A stretch of 64,000 bases of DNA from Massilia pinisoli (GTDB lineage Bacteria > Pseudomonadota > Gammaproteobacteria > Burkholderiales > Burkholderiaceae_D), in the NCBI RefSeq assembly GCF_024753285.1, contig NZ_JANUGW010000002.1, positions 1-64,000 of the forward strand. Reading direction: 5' to 3'. Positions 54,225 through 63,253 of this stretch are shown here, one piece after another. Position 1 is the first letter of the stretch. The number at the start of each line of letters is the position of its first letter. The notes below the pieces were generated by a model. It did no database searches. It saw nothing but the letters and a program-made list of their open reading frames with translations, and was not told the DNA's origin. A program made the translations under genes and the position numbers.

Positions 54225-55217
54225 TTATCTGGACAGCCGAACTGCGCGACAAGTATTAAAACTGCCAGGCGGTATATGAATTTGTGCTGGCAGGGCAGGG
54301 CCGACCTCCCGGCGCACGACGGGGTTGCCCGCGTCGCGGCTCCATTCGCACCAGCCGCCGTCGTAGACGCCGATCCGCTCCCAGCCCATCAGCCACGCGT
54401 AGAAGAACGCAAGCGAGGCGCGCCACCCGGTGCCGCAATAAAACACGGTGAGGCGGCCGGCGTGGATGCCGGCTTCGTGCCACATGGCGCGGATGGTCGA
54501 CGCGGGCAGCATGCGCCCGTCCGCGTGCTGGTAGGCGGCCATGCTGTTCACGTCGCCGTCCGCGCCCGCGCGGCCCCACAACGCACCGGGAATCTCGCCG
54601 CTGGCGTTAATGTAGCTGTAGCCGGACGTCGCACCGATGAACTCTTCCCACGTACGGATGCTGGCCAGCGTGCCGTGTCCGCGCGCCAGCAGGTCGCGCA
54701 CCTGGCCCGTGTCGAACAGCCAGCCGGGACGCGCGGGAAACGGGGCACCGAATGCGTCGGTGGCCGCGGCCCGGCGCGCCGGTCCCGCTTCGAGCGGCAG
54801 GCCGGCCCGGCGCCACGCCCCGAAGCCGCCGTCGAGCAGGCGCACGTCGGCCACGCCCGCAACGAGCAGCAGGTGCGCGACGCGCGCGGCCGCGAGCACG
54901 TTGCGTCCGTACAGGATCACGGTGACGTCGTGGCGGATGCCGTGGGCGAGCAGCACCCGTTCCAGGTCGGCGTCGGGCACCTTGTTCCACAGCGGCCCGT
55001 GTTCGAACGACGCCGTGTCGAGGTAGCCCGCGCCGGGGATGTGGCCGTCAGCGAACGCATCGGCTTCGCCATACCCCGCTTCGAACAGCCGCCACGGTCC
55101 GGCCGGCGCGGCGGCGATCGCGGTGCCGGCGACGAGGCCCGCCACCCACGCGGGCGTGACGAGGTGCTGCCAGCGGGGCAGGTCGCGGCGGAAGCCGAAC
55201 GGAGGAATGCTGTTCAA
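54225..55217 (-). CDS. Tandem-rhodanese sulfurtransferase
   Basis: A 330-residue protein with two rhodanese domains; the second holds the active-site cysteine in VFYCGTGWRAS, while the first (DVTVILYGRNVLAAARVAHL) lacks one, as in thiosulfate and 3-mercaptopyruvate sulfurtransferases. HIPGAGYLDT is the domain marker. The first codon appears to be TTG 55217 with no clear ribosome binding site, so the start is uncertain. The N-terminal region contains a hydrophobic stretch (VAGLVAGTAIAAAPAG) that could be an export signal. It lies between GH27 and acnB on the same strand, behind the acnB terminator. Confidence 0.82.
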   Translation of the reverse strand: MNSIPPFGFRRDLPRWQHLVTPAWVAGLVAGTAIAAAPAGPWRLFEAGYGEADAFADGHIPGAGYLDTASFEHGPLWNKVPDADLERVLLAHGIRHDVTVILYGRNVLAAARVAHLLLVAGVADVRLLDGGFGAWRRAGLPLEAGPARRAAATDAFGAPFPARPGWLFDTGQVRDLLARGHGTLASIRTWEEFIGATSGYSYINASGEIPGALWGRAGADGDVNSMAAYQHADGRMLPASTIRAMWHEAGIHAGRLTVFYCGTGWRASLAFFYAWLMGWERIGVYDGGWCEWSRDAGNPVVRREVGPALPAQIHIPPGSFNTCRAVRLSR

Positions 55218-55225
55218 GAGACGAT

Positions 55226-55269
55226 GAAAAGAAAAGGGCCGGGCCCCGTATGTTACAGGACCCGGCCCT
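55226..55269 (-). terminator. Rho-independent terminator after acnB
   Basis: On the minus strand, AGGGCCGGG pairs with CCCGGCCCT (9 bp, extendable with G-T pairs) around an inner loop and is followed by TTTTCTTTT. It lies between acnB and the rhodanese gene. Confidence 0.8.
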
Positions 55270-55290
55270 CGAGGGGCTGACGCGTCAGTG

Positions 55291-57876
55291 TCAGACGTTG
55301 ACGCCGTCGGCCACGTCGCGGAACTCGCCGATCTGGTCGAAGTTCATGTAGCGGTAGATCTGGTCGGCGTTCTCGGCGAGCACACCGGTGTGCGCCATGT
55401 ACTCTTCGCGGGTCGGGATCTTGCCCAGCGTCGAGCAGACCGCGGCCAGTTCGGCCGAACCCAGGTACACGCGGGTGTCGATGCCGAGGCGGTTCGGGAA
55501 GTTGCGCGTCGACGTCGACATCACGGTCGCACCCTTGCGGATCTGCGCCTGGTTACCCATGCACAGCGAGCAGCCCGGCATTTCCATGCGCGCGCCCGTG
55601 CGGCCCAGGGTGCCGTAGTGGCCTTCGGCCGTCAGCACCTGCTGGTCCATCTTCGTCGGCGGCGCGACCCACAGGCGGACCGGGATGTCGGTCTTGCCTT
55701 CCAGGAGTTTCGACGCGGCGCGGAAGTGGCCGATGTTCGTCATGCACGAACCGACGAACACGTCGTCGATCTTGTCGCCGGCGACGTCGGACAGCGTCTT
55801 GACGTCGTCCGGGTCGTTCGGGCAGGCGACGATCGGCTCATGGATGTCGGCGAGGTCGATCTCGATGACGGCGGCGTACTCGGCATCCGCGTCCGGCGCG
55901 AGCAGGTCCGGCTTCGCGAGCCACGCTTCCATCGCCTTGATGCGGCGCTCCAGCGTGCGGCGGTCGAGGTAGCCGTTCGCGATCATCCACTTCATCAGCG
56001 TGATGTTCGAGGTCATGTACTCGATGATCGGCGCCTTGTCCAGGTGGACGGTGCAGCCGGCAGCCGAGCGCTCGGCCGATGCATCGGACAGTTCGAACGC
56101 CTGTTCGACCTTCAGGTTCGGCAGGCCTTCGATTTCCAGGATGCGGCCTGAGAAGATGTTCTTCTTGCCCTTCTTGTCGACGGTCAGCAGGCCTTGCTGG
56201 ATCGCGTACAGCGGGATCGCGTTGACGAGGTCACGCAGCGTGACACCAGGCTTCATCTCGCCCTTGAAGCGGACGAGCACCGATTCCGGCATGTCCAGCG
56301 GCATGACGCCGGTGGCGGCCGCGAAGGCGACGAGGCCCGAGCCAGCCGGGAACGAGATACCGATCGGGAAGCGGGTGTGCGAGTCGCCGCCGGTGCCGAC
56401 GGTGTCCGGCAGCAGCAGGCGGTTCAGCCACGAGTGGATCACGCCGTCGCCCGGACGCAGCGCGACGCCGCCGCGGTTCTCGATGAACGCCGGCAGTTCC
56501 TTGTGCATCTTGACGTCGACGAGCTTCGGATACGCCGCGGTGTGGCAGAACGACTGCATCACGAGGTCGGCCGAGAAGCCCAGGCAGGCCAGGTCTTTCA
56601 GTTCGTCGCGGGTCATCGGGCCCGTCGTGTCCTGCGAGCCGACGGTGGTCATCTTCGGTTCGCAGTACGTGCCCGGGCGGATGCCCTGGCCTTCCGGCAG
56701 GCCGCATGCGCGGCCGACCATCTTCTGCGCCAGCGAGAAGCCGCGGCCGGAATCGGCCGGGTTCTGCGGCAGGCGGAACAGCGTGGACGGTGCGAGGCCC
56801 AGTGCTTCGCGGGCCTTCGACGTGAGGCCGCGGCCGATGATCAGCGGGATGCGGCCGCCGGCGCGCACTTCGTCGAACAGCACGTCGGATTTCACCTTGA
56901 ATTCGGCGATGACTTCGCCGTTCTTCAGCGCTTTGCCGTCGTACGGACGCAGTTCGATGACGTCGCCCATTTCCATGTTCGACACGTCGACTTCGATCGG
57001 CAGGGCGCCGGCGTCTTCCATCGTGTTGTAGAAGATCGGGGCGATCTTGGTGCCGAGGCACACGCCGCCGAAGCGCTTGTTCGGGATGAACGGGATGTCT
57101 TCGCCCGTGAACCACAGCACCGAGTTCGTGGCGGATTTACGCGACGAGCCCGTGCCGACGACGTCGCCCACGTAGGCGACGAGGTGGCCCTTGGCCTTCA
57201 GCGCTTCGATCTGCTTGATCGGGCCGATCTTGCCCGGCTCTTCCGGGTTGATGCCCGGACGCGGGTTCTTCAGCATCGCCAGCGCGTGCAGCGGGATGTC
57301 GGGGCGGGTGGTGGCGTCCGGGGCGGGCGACAGGTCGTCCGTGTTGGTCTCGCCGGTGACCTTGAACACGGTCAGCGTCATGCTTTCCGGGACGGCCGGG
57401 CGCGACGTGAACCATTCGGCATCCGCCCACGACTGGATCACTTCCTTGGCGTTGGCGCTGCCCTTGTCGGCCAGTTCCTTCACGTCGTGGAAGTAGTCGA
57501 ACATCAGCAGCGTCTTCTTGAGGCCTTCCGCGGCCACCTTGCCCACGACCGCGTCGTCCAGCAGGTCGATCATCGGCTTGATGTTGAAGCCGCCGAGCAT
57601 CGTGCCCAGCAGGCGGGTCGCCAGTTCGCGCGACACCAGCGGGCTCGTTTCTTCGCCCTTGGCGACCTGGTTCAGGAACGCGGCCTTCACTTTGGCGGCG
57701 TCGTCCACGCCGGCCGGCACGCGGTTCGTGATCAGGTCGACGAGGAATGCCTCTTCGCCCGCCGGCGGGTTCTTCAGGAGTTCGACCAGGTCCTTGGTCT
57801 GCGCTGCGGACAGGGGCAGCGGGGGCACGCCGAGGGCGGCGCGTTCGGCGACATGGGTGCGGTATGCAGCTAACAT
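55291..57876 (-). CDS. acnB: Aconitate hydratase B
   Basis: TCA-cycle aconitase, converting citrate to isocitrate, which is also the substrate of the isocitrate lyase at 349. The 861-residue protein begins [16 protein letters not shown] and has the AcnB order of domains (HEAT-like N-terminus, then domain 4 before 1-3). Iron-sulfur cysteines are in VGSCMTN and SLCMGNQ. It carries its own terminator and an upstream palindrome shared with aceA, suggesting coordinated control. Confidence 0.97.
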   Translation of the reverse strand: MLAAYRTHVAERAALGVPPLPLSAAQTKDLVELLKNPPAGEEAFLVDLITNRVPAGVDDAAKVKAAFLNQVAKGEETSPLVSRELATRLLGTMLGGFNIKPMIDLLDDAVVGKVAAEGLKKTLLMFDYFHDVKELADKGSANAKEVIQSWADAEWFTSRPAVPESMTLTVFKVTGETNTDDLSPAPDATTRPDIPLHALAMLKNPRPGINPEEPGKIGPIKQIEALKAKGHLVAYVGDVVGTGSSRKSATNSVLWFTGEDIPFIPNKRFGGVCLGTKIAPIFYNTMEDAGALPIEVDVSNMEMGDVIELRPYDGKALKNGEVIAEFKVKSDVLFDEVRAGGRIPLIIGRGLTSKAREALGLAPSTLFRLPQNPADSGRGFSLAQKMVGRACGLPEGQGIRPGTYCEPKMTTVGSQDTTGPMTRDELKDLACLGFSADLVMQSFCHTAAYPKLVDVKMHKELPAFIENRGGVALRPGDGVIHSWLNRLLLPDTVGTGGDSHTRFPIGISFPAGSGLVAFAAATGVMPLDMPESVLVRFKGEMKPGVTLRDLVNAIPLYAIQQGLLTVDKKGKKNIFSGRILEIEGLPNLKVEQAFELSDASAERSAAGCTVHLDKAPIIEYMTSNITLMKWMIANGYLDRRTLERRIKAMEAWLAKPDLLAPDADAEYAAVIEIDLADIHEPIVACPNDPDDVKTLSDVAGDKIDDVFVGSCMTNIGHFRAASKLLEGKTDIPVRLWVAPPTKMDQQVLTAEGHYGTLGRTGARMEMPGCSLCMGNQAQIRKGATVMSTSTRNFPNRLGIDTRVYLGSAELAAVCSTLGKIPTREEYMAHTGVLAENADQIYRYMNFDQIGEFRDVADGVNV

Positions 57877-58061
57877 GGAAGGCTCTTTCAGTCGTTATGA
57901 AAAGCAGGAAAGCGGTTGCTCAGCCTGTGCTGGCGATATTGTATCTCAAGTCTTCTATAAGACATAAGACGTCAGCGACGATTTTATCCGAGAGCGGGCC
58001 GGAGCGGGAGTGCCTTGTCGTCTTGCCGCCCGTTTGTTGTCCCGTGACGTCAGTCGCCATG
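57877..58061. other. acnB promoter region
   Basis: These bases separate acnB from the terminator of the neighbouring gene on the same strand. The AT-rich middle contains the operator-like palindrome at 57950-57963 and an overlapping extra half-site (ATAAGAC) at 57964-57970. No ORF is supported. Confidence 0.55.
57950..57963. promoter_or_regulatory. Operator-like palindrome upstream of acnB
   Basis: GTCTTCTATAAGAC differs at one base from the perfect palindrome upstream of aceA (254-267) and lies 74 bases before the acnB start. An overlapping half-site follows. Confidence 0.6.
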
Positions 58062-58096
58062 AAAAAAAGGCCGCCGACCGTGAGGTTGGCAGCCTT
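58062..58096 (-). terminator. Rho-independent terminator after the cysteine-protease-like gene
   Basis: On the minus strand AAGGCTGCCAACC pairs with GGTCGGCGGCCTT (13 positions, one mismatch, one G-T) around TCAC and runs into seven T residues. Confidence 0.75.
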
Positions 58097-58134
58097 GGCG
58101 GGGCGCCGCGGGCGGCGCCGGATGTGTGTCGTAT

Positions 58135-59019
58135 TTATAGTTTTGCCAATTCGTCCAGGAAGGCCGAATGCAGGATCTGGGTCACGCCCTGGATCTTCGT
58201 CAGGTCATCGCCCGTGGACGCGTACGCATAGGTCCCCACTTTCAGTTCCGGCATCGCGGGGCTCGATTGCTTGACGTCCTGCAGGTTCGTTCCGCCGTAA
58301 TGCAGGTCGCTCAGCAGGTCGGGGTACGCGCGTCCCAGCCACGCATCGCAGACGCAGTACGATGCCACCGTGTTCTTGTCGGTGGCGTAGCCGCGGTTGG
58401 AGACGATGACGTAGGCGTGGTCGAAGGGCGAGCCATCGTACCAGCCGACGGTCAGGTCGTGCGCGGCCGTGTAGGCGGCCTGGTATTTCCCGTCCCTGGG
58501 CAGGGTGGCGAGCAGCAGGTAGGCCAGCAGCGACGTCTCGCCGCAATTGCCCGTCGCATTCGCGGCGGCGCGGGCGGCGAGCGCCTCCAACGCCTGCTTG
58601 GTGCCGGACCCCGTCGCGCCGGCTTCCTGCTGCCACTTCGGATGCGGGTTGGCGCCCCCGTTCCACAGCGTCGCGAAGCGCTTGAACGTGTTGTAGACGT
58701 CCGTCTGCTTCTGGATGTTCAATGCCGACTGCTGCGCGGCGTTCGGCGCGGCGCCCCAGCTGGCGGGCTTCTTGTCGCCGTTCGCGATCAGCTGGTAGAC
58801 GGCCGTCACGCGGGCCGTGCCGAGGAAGTCGACCATGGTCCCCAGCCAGGAACCGCGCGTCTTCTTGAGGTTGTCCAGGTCGTCCAGGCGCAGGCCGAGG
58901 TCCGTCCCGATCTGCCGGATGCCGGCGCCATAGTTGTTCAAGTTGCTGCTGCCGGTGATGAAGGTGCGCACGGCCAGTGCGGCGGCCGTGCAGTACTTGG
59001 TCATGTCTGCCTTGAGCAT
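58135..59019 (-). CDS. Uncharacterised protein with papain/transglutaminase-like Cys-His-Asp triad
   Basis: A 294-residue protein with no signal peptide. Its C-terminal half has the ordered motifs GNCGETSLLAY (C159), FDHAYVIVSN (H201) and CDAWLG (D225), the layout of papain-like or transglutaminase-like cysteine enzymes, including several bacterial toxins. The N-terminal 150 residues are helical and unrecognised. GGAGAA lies 6 bases before the start at 59019, and the longer frame is rejected. It is last in a same-strand series with the RIP-like and GH19 genes, ending at a strong terminator. Protease, deamidase or acyltransferase chemistry are all possible; function is inferred from motifs only. 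Confidence 0.6.
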   Translation of the reverse strand: MLKADMTKYCTAAALAVRTFITGSSNLNNYGAGIRQIGTDLGLRLDDLDNLKKTRGSWLGTMVDFLGTARVTAVYQLIANGDKKPASWGAAPNAAQQSALNIQKQTDVYNTFKRFATLWNGGANPHPKWQQEAGATGSGTKQALEALAARAAANATGNCGETSLLAYLLLATLPRDGKYQAAYTAAHDLTVGWYDGSPFDHAYVIVSNRGYATDKNTVASYCVCDAWLGRAYPDLLSDLHYGGTNLQDVKQSSPAMPELKVGTYAYASTGDDLTKIQGVTQILHSAFLDELAKL

Positions 59020-59125
59020 GTCGATTCTCCAGTGATGTGAATAAAAACTGCACGGTGCCTGCGGTGCAGTGGATTCACTGTAGTGACGTTCCGTCGCCGG
59101 AATCTGACGGTTCCTGTGCACGCCG

Positions 59126-59731
59126 TCAGCGCGCCGAAGGCCGCTGGTCCCGAAGCGATACGCGTCCCTCGCCCAGCGTGTGCCCGTCCCACGCGCGCAA
59201 CGCGTCGGCGTTCGGGCGGAAGCTGCCGTCCATGGCGAGGATGGCGTTGACGCCCGCGGCCACGCTGTCGAAACGCAGCGCTTCGCTGACGACGACGATC
59301 ATGCGCGCGAGGCTGTCGCGCAACGGCTGGTCGAGGGGACGGCCCGCGTACGCGGCCAGTGCCGCGACGTCGCGGCCCAGGTCCGCGTTCGTCAGCGCGG
59401 GCAGCTCGTGCGGATGCCCGAGCCCCGCATAGCTGCCCGTGCAGCCGCCGGGGATCAGCGCGTCCGGCAGGCTCGCCACGCCCGGCACGCGGAAATGCCA
59501 GGCTCCCTGGCCGTTGCGCCAGCCCAGCACGCACAGCGACGCGGCCGGGCGCGGGCGCGCGCGATCGCCTTCGTACGCGAGATTCAGGTAGACGTCGATC
59601 GTCTGCGCGCTGGCCGGGTGCATGATCGTCACCGGCAGCATCGTCGGGCGCGGGCCGTTGGCCTCGACGAGGCGGCGCAACGTGTCGAGGTCGGCCAGGT
59701 AGGCGCCGCCGCGGCGCAGGCGGATGGACAT
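59126..59731 (-). CDS. Divergent ribosome-inactivating protein (rRNA N-glycosidase) homologue
   Basis: A 201-residue protein whose sequence matches the RIP/Shiga-toxin A-chain pattern. SLCVLGWRNGQGAWHF aligns with the first-Tyr segment (C67 replaces that Tyr), GSYAGL supplies Y101 (ricin Y123), VVVSEALRF supplies the catalytic E150 and R153 (ricin E177 and R180), and ALRAWDG supplies W181 (ricin W211). Order and spacing agree with the family. Such enzymes depurinate the sarcin-ricin loop and stop translation. There is no signal peptide, so delivery by a secretion machine, or an inactive or regulatory role, must be considered. GGAG lies 8 bases before ATG. It is between GH19 and the cysteine-protease-like gene. 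No immunity gene is evident. Confidence 0.68.
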   Translation of the reverse strand: MSIRLRRGGAYLADLDTLRRLVEANGPRPTMLPVTIMHPASAQTIDVYLNLAYEGDRARPRPAASLCVLGWRNGQGAWHFRVPGVASLPDALIPGGCTGSYAGLGHPHELPALTNADLGRDVAALAAYAGRPLDQPLRDSLARMIVVVSEALRFDSVAAGVNAILAMDGSFRPNADALRAWDGHTLGEGRVSLRDQRPSAR

Positions 59732-59758
59732 GGTGGGCTCCAGCGGCGCCGGCCGCGC

Positions 59759-60412
59759 CTAGGCGACGATGCCCAGGGCCTTGCGCGCCCGTTGCCAGTA
59801 CGCGCGCCGTTCGTCCAGGCCCAGCGTGCCGCCGTTGATGCGCCGCGTGATCTGCTCGAACACCTGGTCGGCCTGGCTGCCATCCAGCTGGTCTGCCAGT
59901 TCGTTCAAGCCTTTCGATTGCCAGAACCAGCCGGCGGACAGCGCGGCGCCCGCGGGTTGCAGCAGCAGGTCGGGATCGCGGATCGCGTCGACCTGCATCG
60001 CGCGCGCGAACGCCACGTAGTTGTCGCGGCCCGTCAGCTGGATCAGGCCACGGCCGTGGTAGCGCCAGCCGTCGCCGCTCGCTTCGTTGCCGTTGCCCAT
60101 CCGGCCCGCGTACACGTAGTTGGCCAGCGCGGTCGGGTTGTGGGCGTAGCGCATGGCCACGTCGTCCGTCGGGAAGCGCTGCGGCCACACCTGGCGCAGG
60201 CGCTGCGGCGCGTAACCGAGCGCCTCGTCGAGGCGGCGCAGTTCGGACGACTCCACCATCACCTGCGCCAGGAACGCGGCCTGGCGCGTGCCGCTCGTGA
60301 TCGCGCAGGCGCGCATGCAGTCGTTCAGCGCGGCCACCCACTGGCCCGCGCGCGCGTCGGCGTCGGCTGCGATCATCACCGACCGCAGTTGCTCCTGCGT
60401 GATTTCGTTCAT
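59759..60412 (-). CDS. GH19 chitinase/endolysin-like protein
   Basis: A 217-residue enzyme of the GH19 fold used by chitinases and phage lysins. Visible are AAFLAQVMVESSELRRLDE with the likely catalytic E54 (the usual HES reads VES), then GWRYHGRGLIQLTGRDNY, the core signature, and GWFWQSKGLNELAD. No signal peptide. The start at 60412 follows GAGGAG by 8 bases; a TTG at 60418 is the alternative. It could cleave peptidoglycan or chitin. It precedes the RIP-like gene by 27 bases, so co-expression is likely. Confidence 0.82.
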   Translation of the reverse strand: MNEITQEQLRSVMIAADADARAGQWVAALNDCMRACAITSGTRQAAFLAQVMVESSELRRLDEALGYAPQRLRQVWPQRFPTDDVAMRYAHNPTALANYVYAGRMGNGNEASGDGWRYHGRGLIQLTGRDNYVAFARAMQVDAIRDPDLLLQPAGAALSAGWFWQSKGLNELADQLDGSQADQVFEQITRRINGGTLGLDERRAYWQRARKALGIVA

Positions 60413-60478
60413 GATCAAGCTCCTCGGAGAAAAGAAAGCGCGGACGGCCGGCAGTGCGTCGGCGTCCGCGGCGGGGTG

Positions 60479-61108
60479 TTATTGCTGCTTAGCGTCGGCG
60501 GCGCCGGCCGACGTCACGGCCGGCTGGATCGCGGTGTGCAGGATGTCCAGCACGCGGGCCAGGCCTTCCGGCATGCCGGTGTCCTCGGCCAGCACCTGCA
60601 CGTGGTACTTGGCCGAGTTGTCGGAGGTGCGCGTGTTTTCCTTGTGGGTGGCGACGGAGCCTTCCACGTGCACGGTGGCGCTGAAGCACCCCCAGCCGAA
60701 CTTCATGTCGGCCGACATCTTCGCCGACGCATCCGTCGATTCCTTCGCCGCGAACGACGATTTCACTTCCATGTCGAACGTGATGTCGACCTTGGTGATC
60801 GACAGGCTGGGCACCTTGACGATGGCCAGCAGCGGCACGTCCAGTTCCACGTGCTGCTCGATGGTCTTGCTGACGTCGGACGGATCCGGGGCCAGGCGCT
60901 TGAAGCCGAAGCTCGCCACGCGGGTCGCGCCGATGCCGTTCTTGTCGCCTTCGGCCGGCGGCATGAAGCCGACGTATTTGATGAAGTCGGCGGTGGCATT
61001 CGCCAGCCGGACCTGCGCATCGCACGCCGCCGTCAGCGGACCGCCGATCAGGTCGCCCATCGGCAGACCTTTGAATTGAGATGCCATATCTACGAGTTCG
61101 CCAGCCAT
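60479..61108 (-). CDS. DUF2589 family protein (first copy)
   Basis: A 209-residue protein matching DUF2589 in layout: an N-terminal helix (PLTAACDAQVRLANATADFI), then beta strands VELDVPLLAIVKVPSLSITKVDITFDMEV and a Ser/Lys-rich part. Function is unknown. A paralogue is encoded at 62079. AGGAG lies 6 bases before the start. It leads the second transcription unit of the cluster, after the terminator at 61236. Confidence 0.7.
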   Translation of the reverse strand: MAGELVDMASQFKGLPMGDLIGGPLTAACDAQVRLANATADFIKYVGFMPPAEGDKNGIGATRVASFGFKRLAPDPSDVSKTIEQHVELDVPLLAIVKVPSLSITKVDITFDMEVKSSFAAKESTDASAKMSADMKFGWGCFSATVHVEGSVATHKENTRTSDNSAKYHVQVLAEDTGMPEGLARVLDILHTAIQPAVTSAGAADAKQQ

Positions 61109-61235
61109 AATCTGCTCCTTGATTGCATTGGAAACCACGGAACCCCGTGGGAAAGATCGCCGCCGCGCCGTGTGCGTGGCGGCGATGGACACAGATTACG
61201 GGCTGGAAAAACGCATTTCGTGGCCGTTTCTGGCA

Positions 61236-61262
61236 TAAAAAAAGCCGGATCGAATCCGGCTT
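61236..61262 (-). terminator. Rho-independent terminator after the Arg-rich gene
   Basis: On the minus strand a 9-bp stem, AAGCCGGAT with ATCCGGCTT (loop 3), is followed by a run of seven T residues, at the 61262 stop. It splits the cluster into two units. Confidence 0.85.
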
Positions 61263-61807
61263 CATGTGCGCATCCAGGCGGCGAAACGTGATCGGAACGC
61301 GCGTGTGGCGATCTCCCGGCGATGTGCCCGCAGCAGGTCCGCCTGCAGGTCCGGCGCGAGCAGGATATGCCGCCGCCACGGATCGGGACGGCCGTGCCGC
61401 CGCGCCTTGCCGACGGCGATCGAGACCGCGCCGCCGTCCGCGCCGAAACGCAGCGACAGCGGCGGCGCCCGGCGCAGCAGGCGGCGCCACAGCGGCGGGC
61501 GGCCCACGACGAACACGGCTTCGCGGCGGCGCTCCCAGCCCACGGCGCGTACGAGGCAGTAGCCGTGCAAGGTCAGTTCCACCGCCGACAGTGCCAGCGC
61601 GTACGGCCGGTGGAACCGTTCGGCGGGGATCGTCTCGCGCGGCCGCCCGCGCGCGCGCGCGTACACGAACGGTGCGCGCGCCGCGCACAAGACCTCGGGG
61701 CGGCACCGCCGCGCCAGGTCGTCCAGCGCGTCGTTGGCGCCGGCGTGCGCCGCGTCGAGCAAGCCGCCCACCCAGTCGGCGCGGCACGTCATCGCGGCCC
61801 TAGGCAT
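61262..61807 (-). CDS. Uncharacterised Arg-rich protein
   Basis: A 181-residue protein of high Arg and Ala content (for example LLRRAPPLSLRFGADGG) with no known motif, signal or membrane segment. The ATG at 61807 overlaps the previous gene by eight bases; ATG 61792 is an alternative. Tight packing with its upstream neighbours and a terminator right after it support it as a real gene. Function unknown. Confidence 0.5.
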   Translation of the reverse strand: MPRAAMTCRADWVGGLLDAAHAGANDALDDLARRCRPEVLCAARAPFVYARARGRPRETIPAERFHRPYALALSAVELTLHGYCLVRAVGWERRREAVFVVGRPPLWRRLLRRAPPLSLRFGADGGAVSIAVGKARRHGRPDPWRRHILLAPDLQADLLRAHRREIATRAFRSRFAAWMRT

Positions 61808-62075
61808 GGTCGTCCAGCCACATCGGCTTGCGGTCGAAACCGACGTGGTACACGGCGTACTGCAGGACGATCTGATGCTCGCCGATGTTGTACAGGCCGA
61901 AGCTCTTCTCGATGTTCAGCAGGTAGCCGCGCGGCGTCCCCGCCAGGCACTTGTTCACCATGTCCATCGATTGCTGGACTTCCGCTTCCGTGCGCATGTT
62001 CTGCGGATTGTCGTTGCCGACGACGATGCGTTTTATGAACCGCATGTTCGACACCTGGAATTGGTTGGCGGCCAT
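61800..62075 (-). CDS. Uncharacterised small protein of the cluster
   Basis: A 91-residue protein, MAANQFQVSNMRFIKRIVVG, with a predicted beta-rich pattern; no recognised domain. GGGAG lies 7 bases before ATG. It starts three bases after the DUF2589 gene at 62079 ends, so it is translated with it. Confidence 0.6.
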   Translation of the reverse strand: MAANQFQVSNMRFIKRIVVGNDNPQNMRTEAEVQQSMDMVNKCLAGTPRGYLLNIEKSFGLYNIGEHQIVLQYAVYHVGFDRKPMWLDDHA

Positions 62076-62078
62076 CGC

Positions 62079-62687
62079 TCACGCTCCCGGTTGGTCGTCG
62101 GCCGGGCCGGCGTCCGGTGCAGGCTCGGGGGCCGGAGACGGCGTGTCGACGTGGGTGTTGCGTCGGGCCGGCACCGTCATCGCGACGGGACCTTGCGTCA
62201 CGACGACGTCGTTCAGCAACCGCGCGAGTCCCTCGGATTTGTCGACGGCCACGAGCTTCAGCTTGATGTGCGCCGCGTTGCCCTGCTTGGCCGCGAGGCC
62301 GCCGGACGCGGGGTTCACGAGCAGGCCCGCCTTTTGTTCGGCCGGCGCCGCGCGCCCCAGCTGGTCCATGATCCCCTCGTGCACATTGGTCCGGTCCTGC
62401 GGCTCGAACGGACCCAGCTCGACGTCCAGGTCGACTTCCGCCTCGCCGATCACGAGCGAGCCGTGCGGCACGAGCGACAGCACCGGCACGCGGTACAGGT
62501 GGCGCGCATCGGCCGGCGCCGTGCTATGGATCGCGGGCAGCTCGACGTCGATCGTCGTCGGCCGATGGGCGTCGTCGAAAAAGGTGGCGATGTTCGCCAG
62601 CTGCGCCTTTTCCACCATGTGCTGCGCGTTCATGATGGAGCCGGCGACGGCCCGCACCATGTCTTCCAGACTCGTCAGGATTGCCAT
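62079..62687 (-). CDS. DUF2589-related protein (second copy)
   Basis: A 202-residue protein sharing the DUF2589 layout with the gene at 60479: a helical start with AQ..LA (MVEKAQLANIATFF) and the strand pair VPVLSLVPHGSLVIGEAEVDLDVEL, then a Pro/Ala-rich tail. Residue identity between the two is low, so they are diverged paralogues. GGAG lies 8 bases before the start. It is 12 bases after the phasin-like gene. Confidence 0.6.
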   Translation of the reverse strand: MAILTSLEDMVRAVAGSIMNAQHMVEKAQLANIATFFDDAHRPTTIDVELPAIHSTAPADARHLYRVPVLSLVPHGSLVIGEAEVDLDVELGPFEPQDRTNVHEGIMDQLGRAAPAEQKAGLLVNPASGGLAAKQGNAAHIKLKLVAVDKSEGLARLLNDVVVTQGPVAMTVPARRNTHVDTPSPAPEPAPDAGPADDQPGA

Positions 62688-62699
62688 GATGTTCTCCTG

Positions 62700-63236
62700 T
62701 CATGCGTTGGTCGGATCGGCCCCGGCGGCCGGTTGGGCGATCAGGTCGTCGAGGAGCCTGTTCGCAAGGACGTCCGCGGCGGCACCGGCCGACTTGAACA
62801 GCAGCGCGGCGTCGCCGGCCGCCTTGCGGGTCGCCGCCTCGGCATCGCGCAGGAAGCCCGCCATCACGAACGACACGTCGTCCTGCGTCTGCGCCGCGCG
62901 CAGTTCGGCGACGCACGCTTCGCTGCGCGCGGCCGCCTCGTCGGCCAGGGTCTTCCACTGCCCGTACCACTGGCTCACCGTGTCGAAGTGCACGTCGAGC
63001 AGGCCTTGCGCGGCGCGTGCCGGCGCAATCGTGCCGAGCATGCCCAGCTGCGCCTGCAGCAGGGCGGCGCAGGTGGCCTGCTGCAGCGCGCCGAGGTCCT
63101 TGCCGAGGTCCAGCGTCGACTTGACGAAGCGCGCATACCGCGCCTGCGCGGCGGGCCAGTCGGCGCCGGCCTGTTCCAGGCTGGGCAGCGCCGCGCGCAT
63201 GAGGTTCAGCCACGGGGAAAACGGATGGGATGTCAT
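62700..63236 (-). CDS. Uncharacterised all-helical (phasin-like) protein
   Basis: A 178-residue, mostly helical protein (MTSHPFSPWLNLMRAALPSL) rich in Ala, Leu and Gln, the composition of phasins that coat PHA granules. The next gene upstream encodes a PHB-depolymerase-like enzyme, which fits that guess, but no phasin motif is clear. AGGAG lies 5 bases before the ATG. Confidence 0.5.
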   Translation of the reverse strand: MTSHPFSPWLNLMRAALPSLEQAGADWPAAQARYARFVKSTLDLGKDLGALQQATCAALLQAQLGMLGTIAPARAAQGLLDVHFDTVSQWYGQWKTLADEAAARSEACVAELRAAQTQDDVSFVMAGFLRDAEAATRKAAGDAALLFKSAGAAADVLANRLLDDLIAQPAAGADPTNA

Positions 63237-63253
63237 GTGAACTCCTTGTCGGA

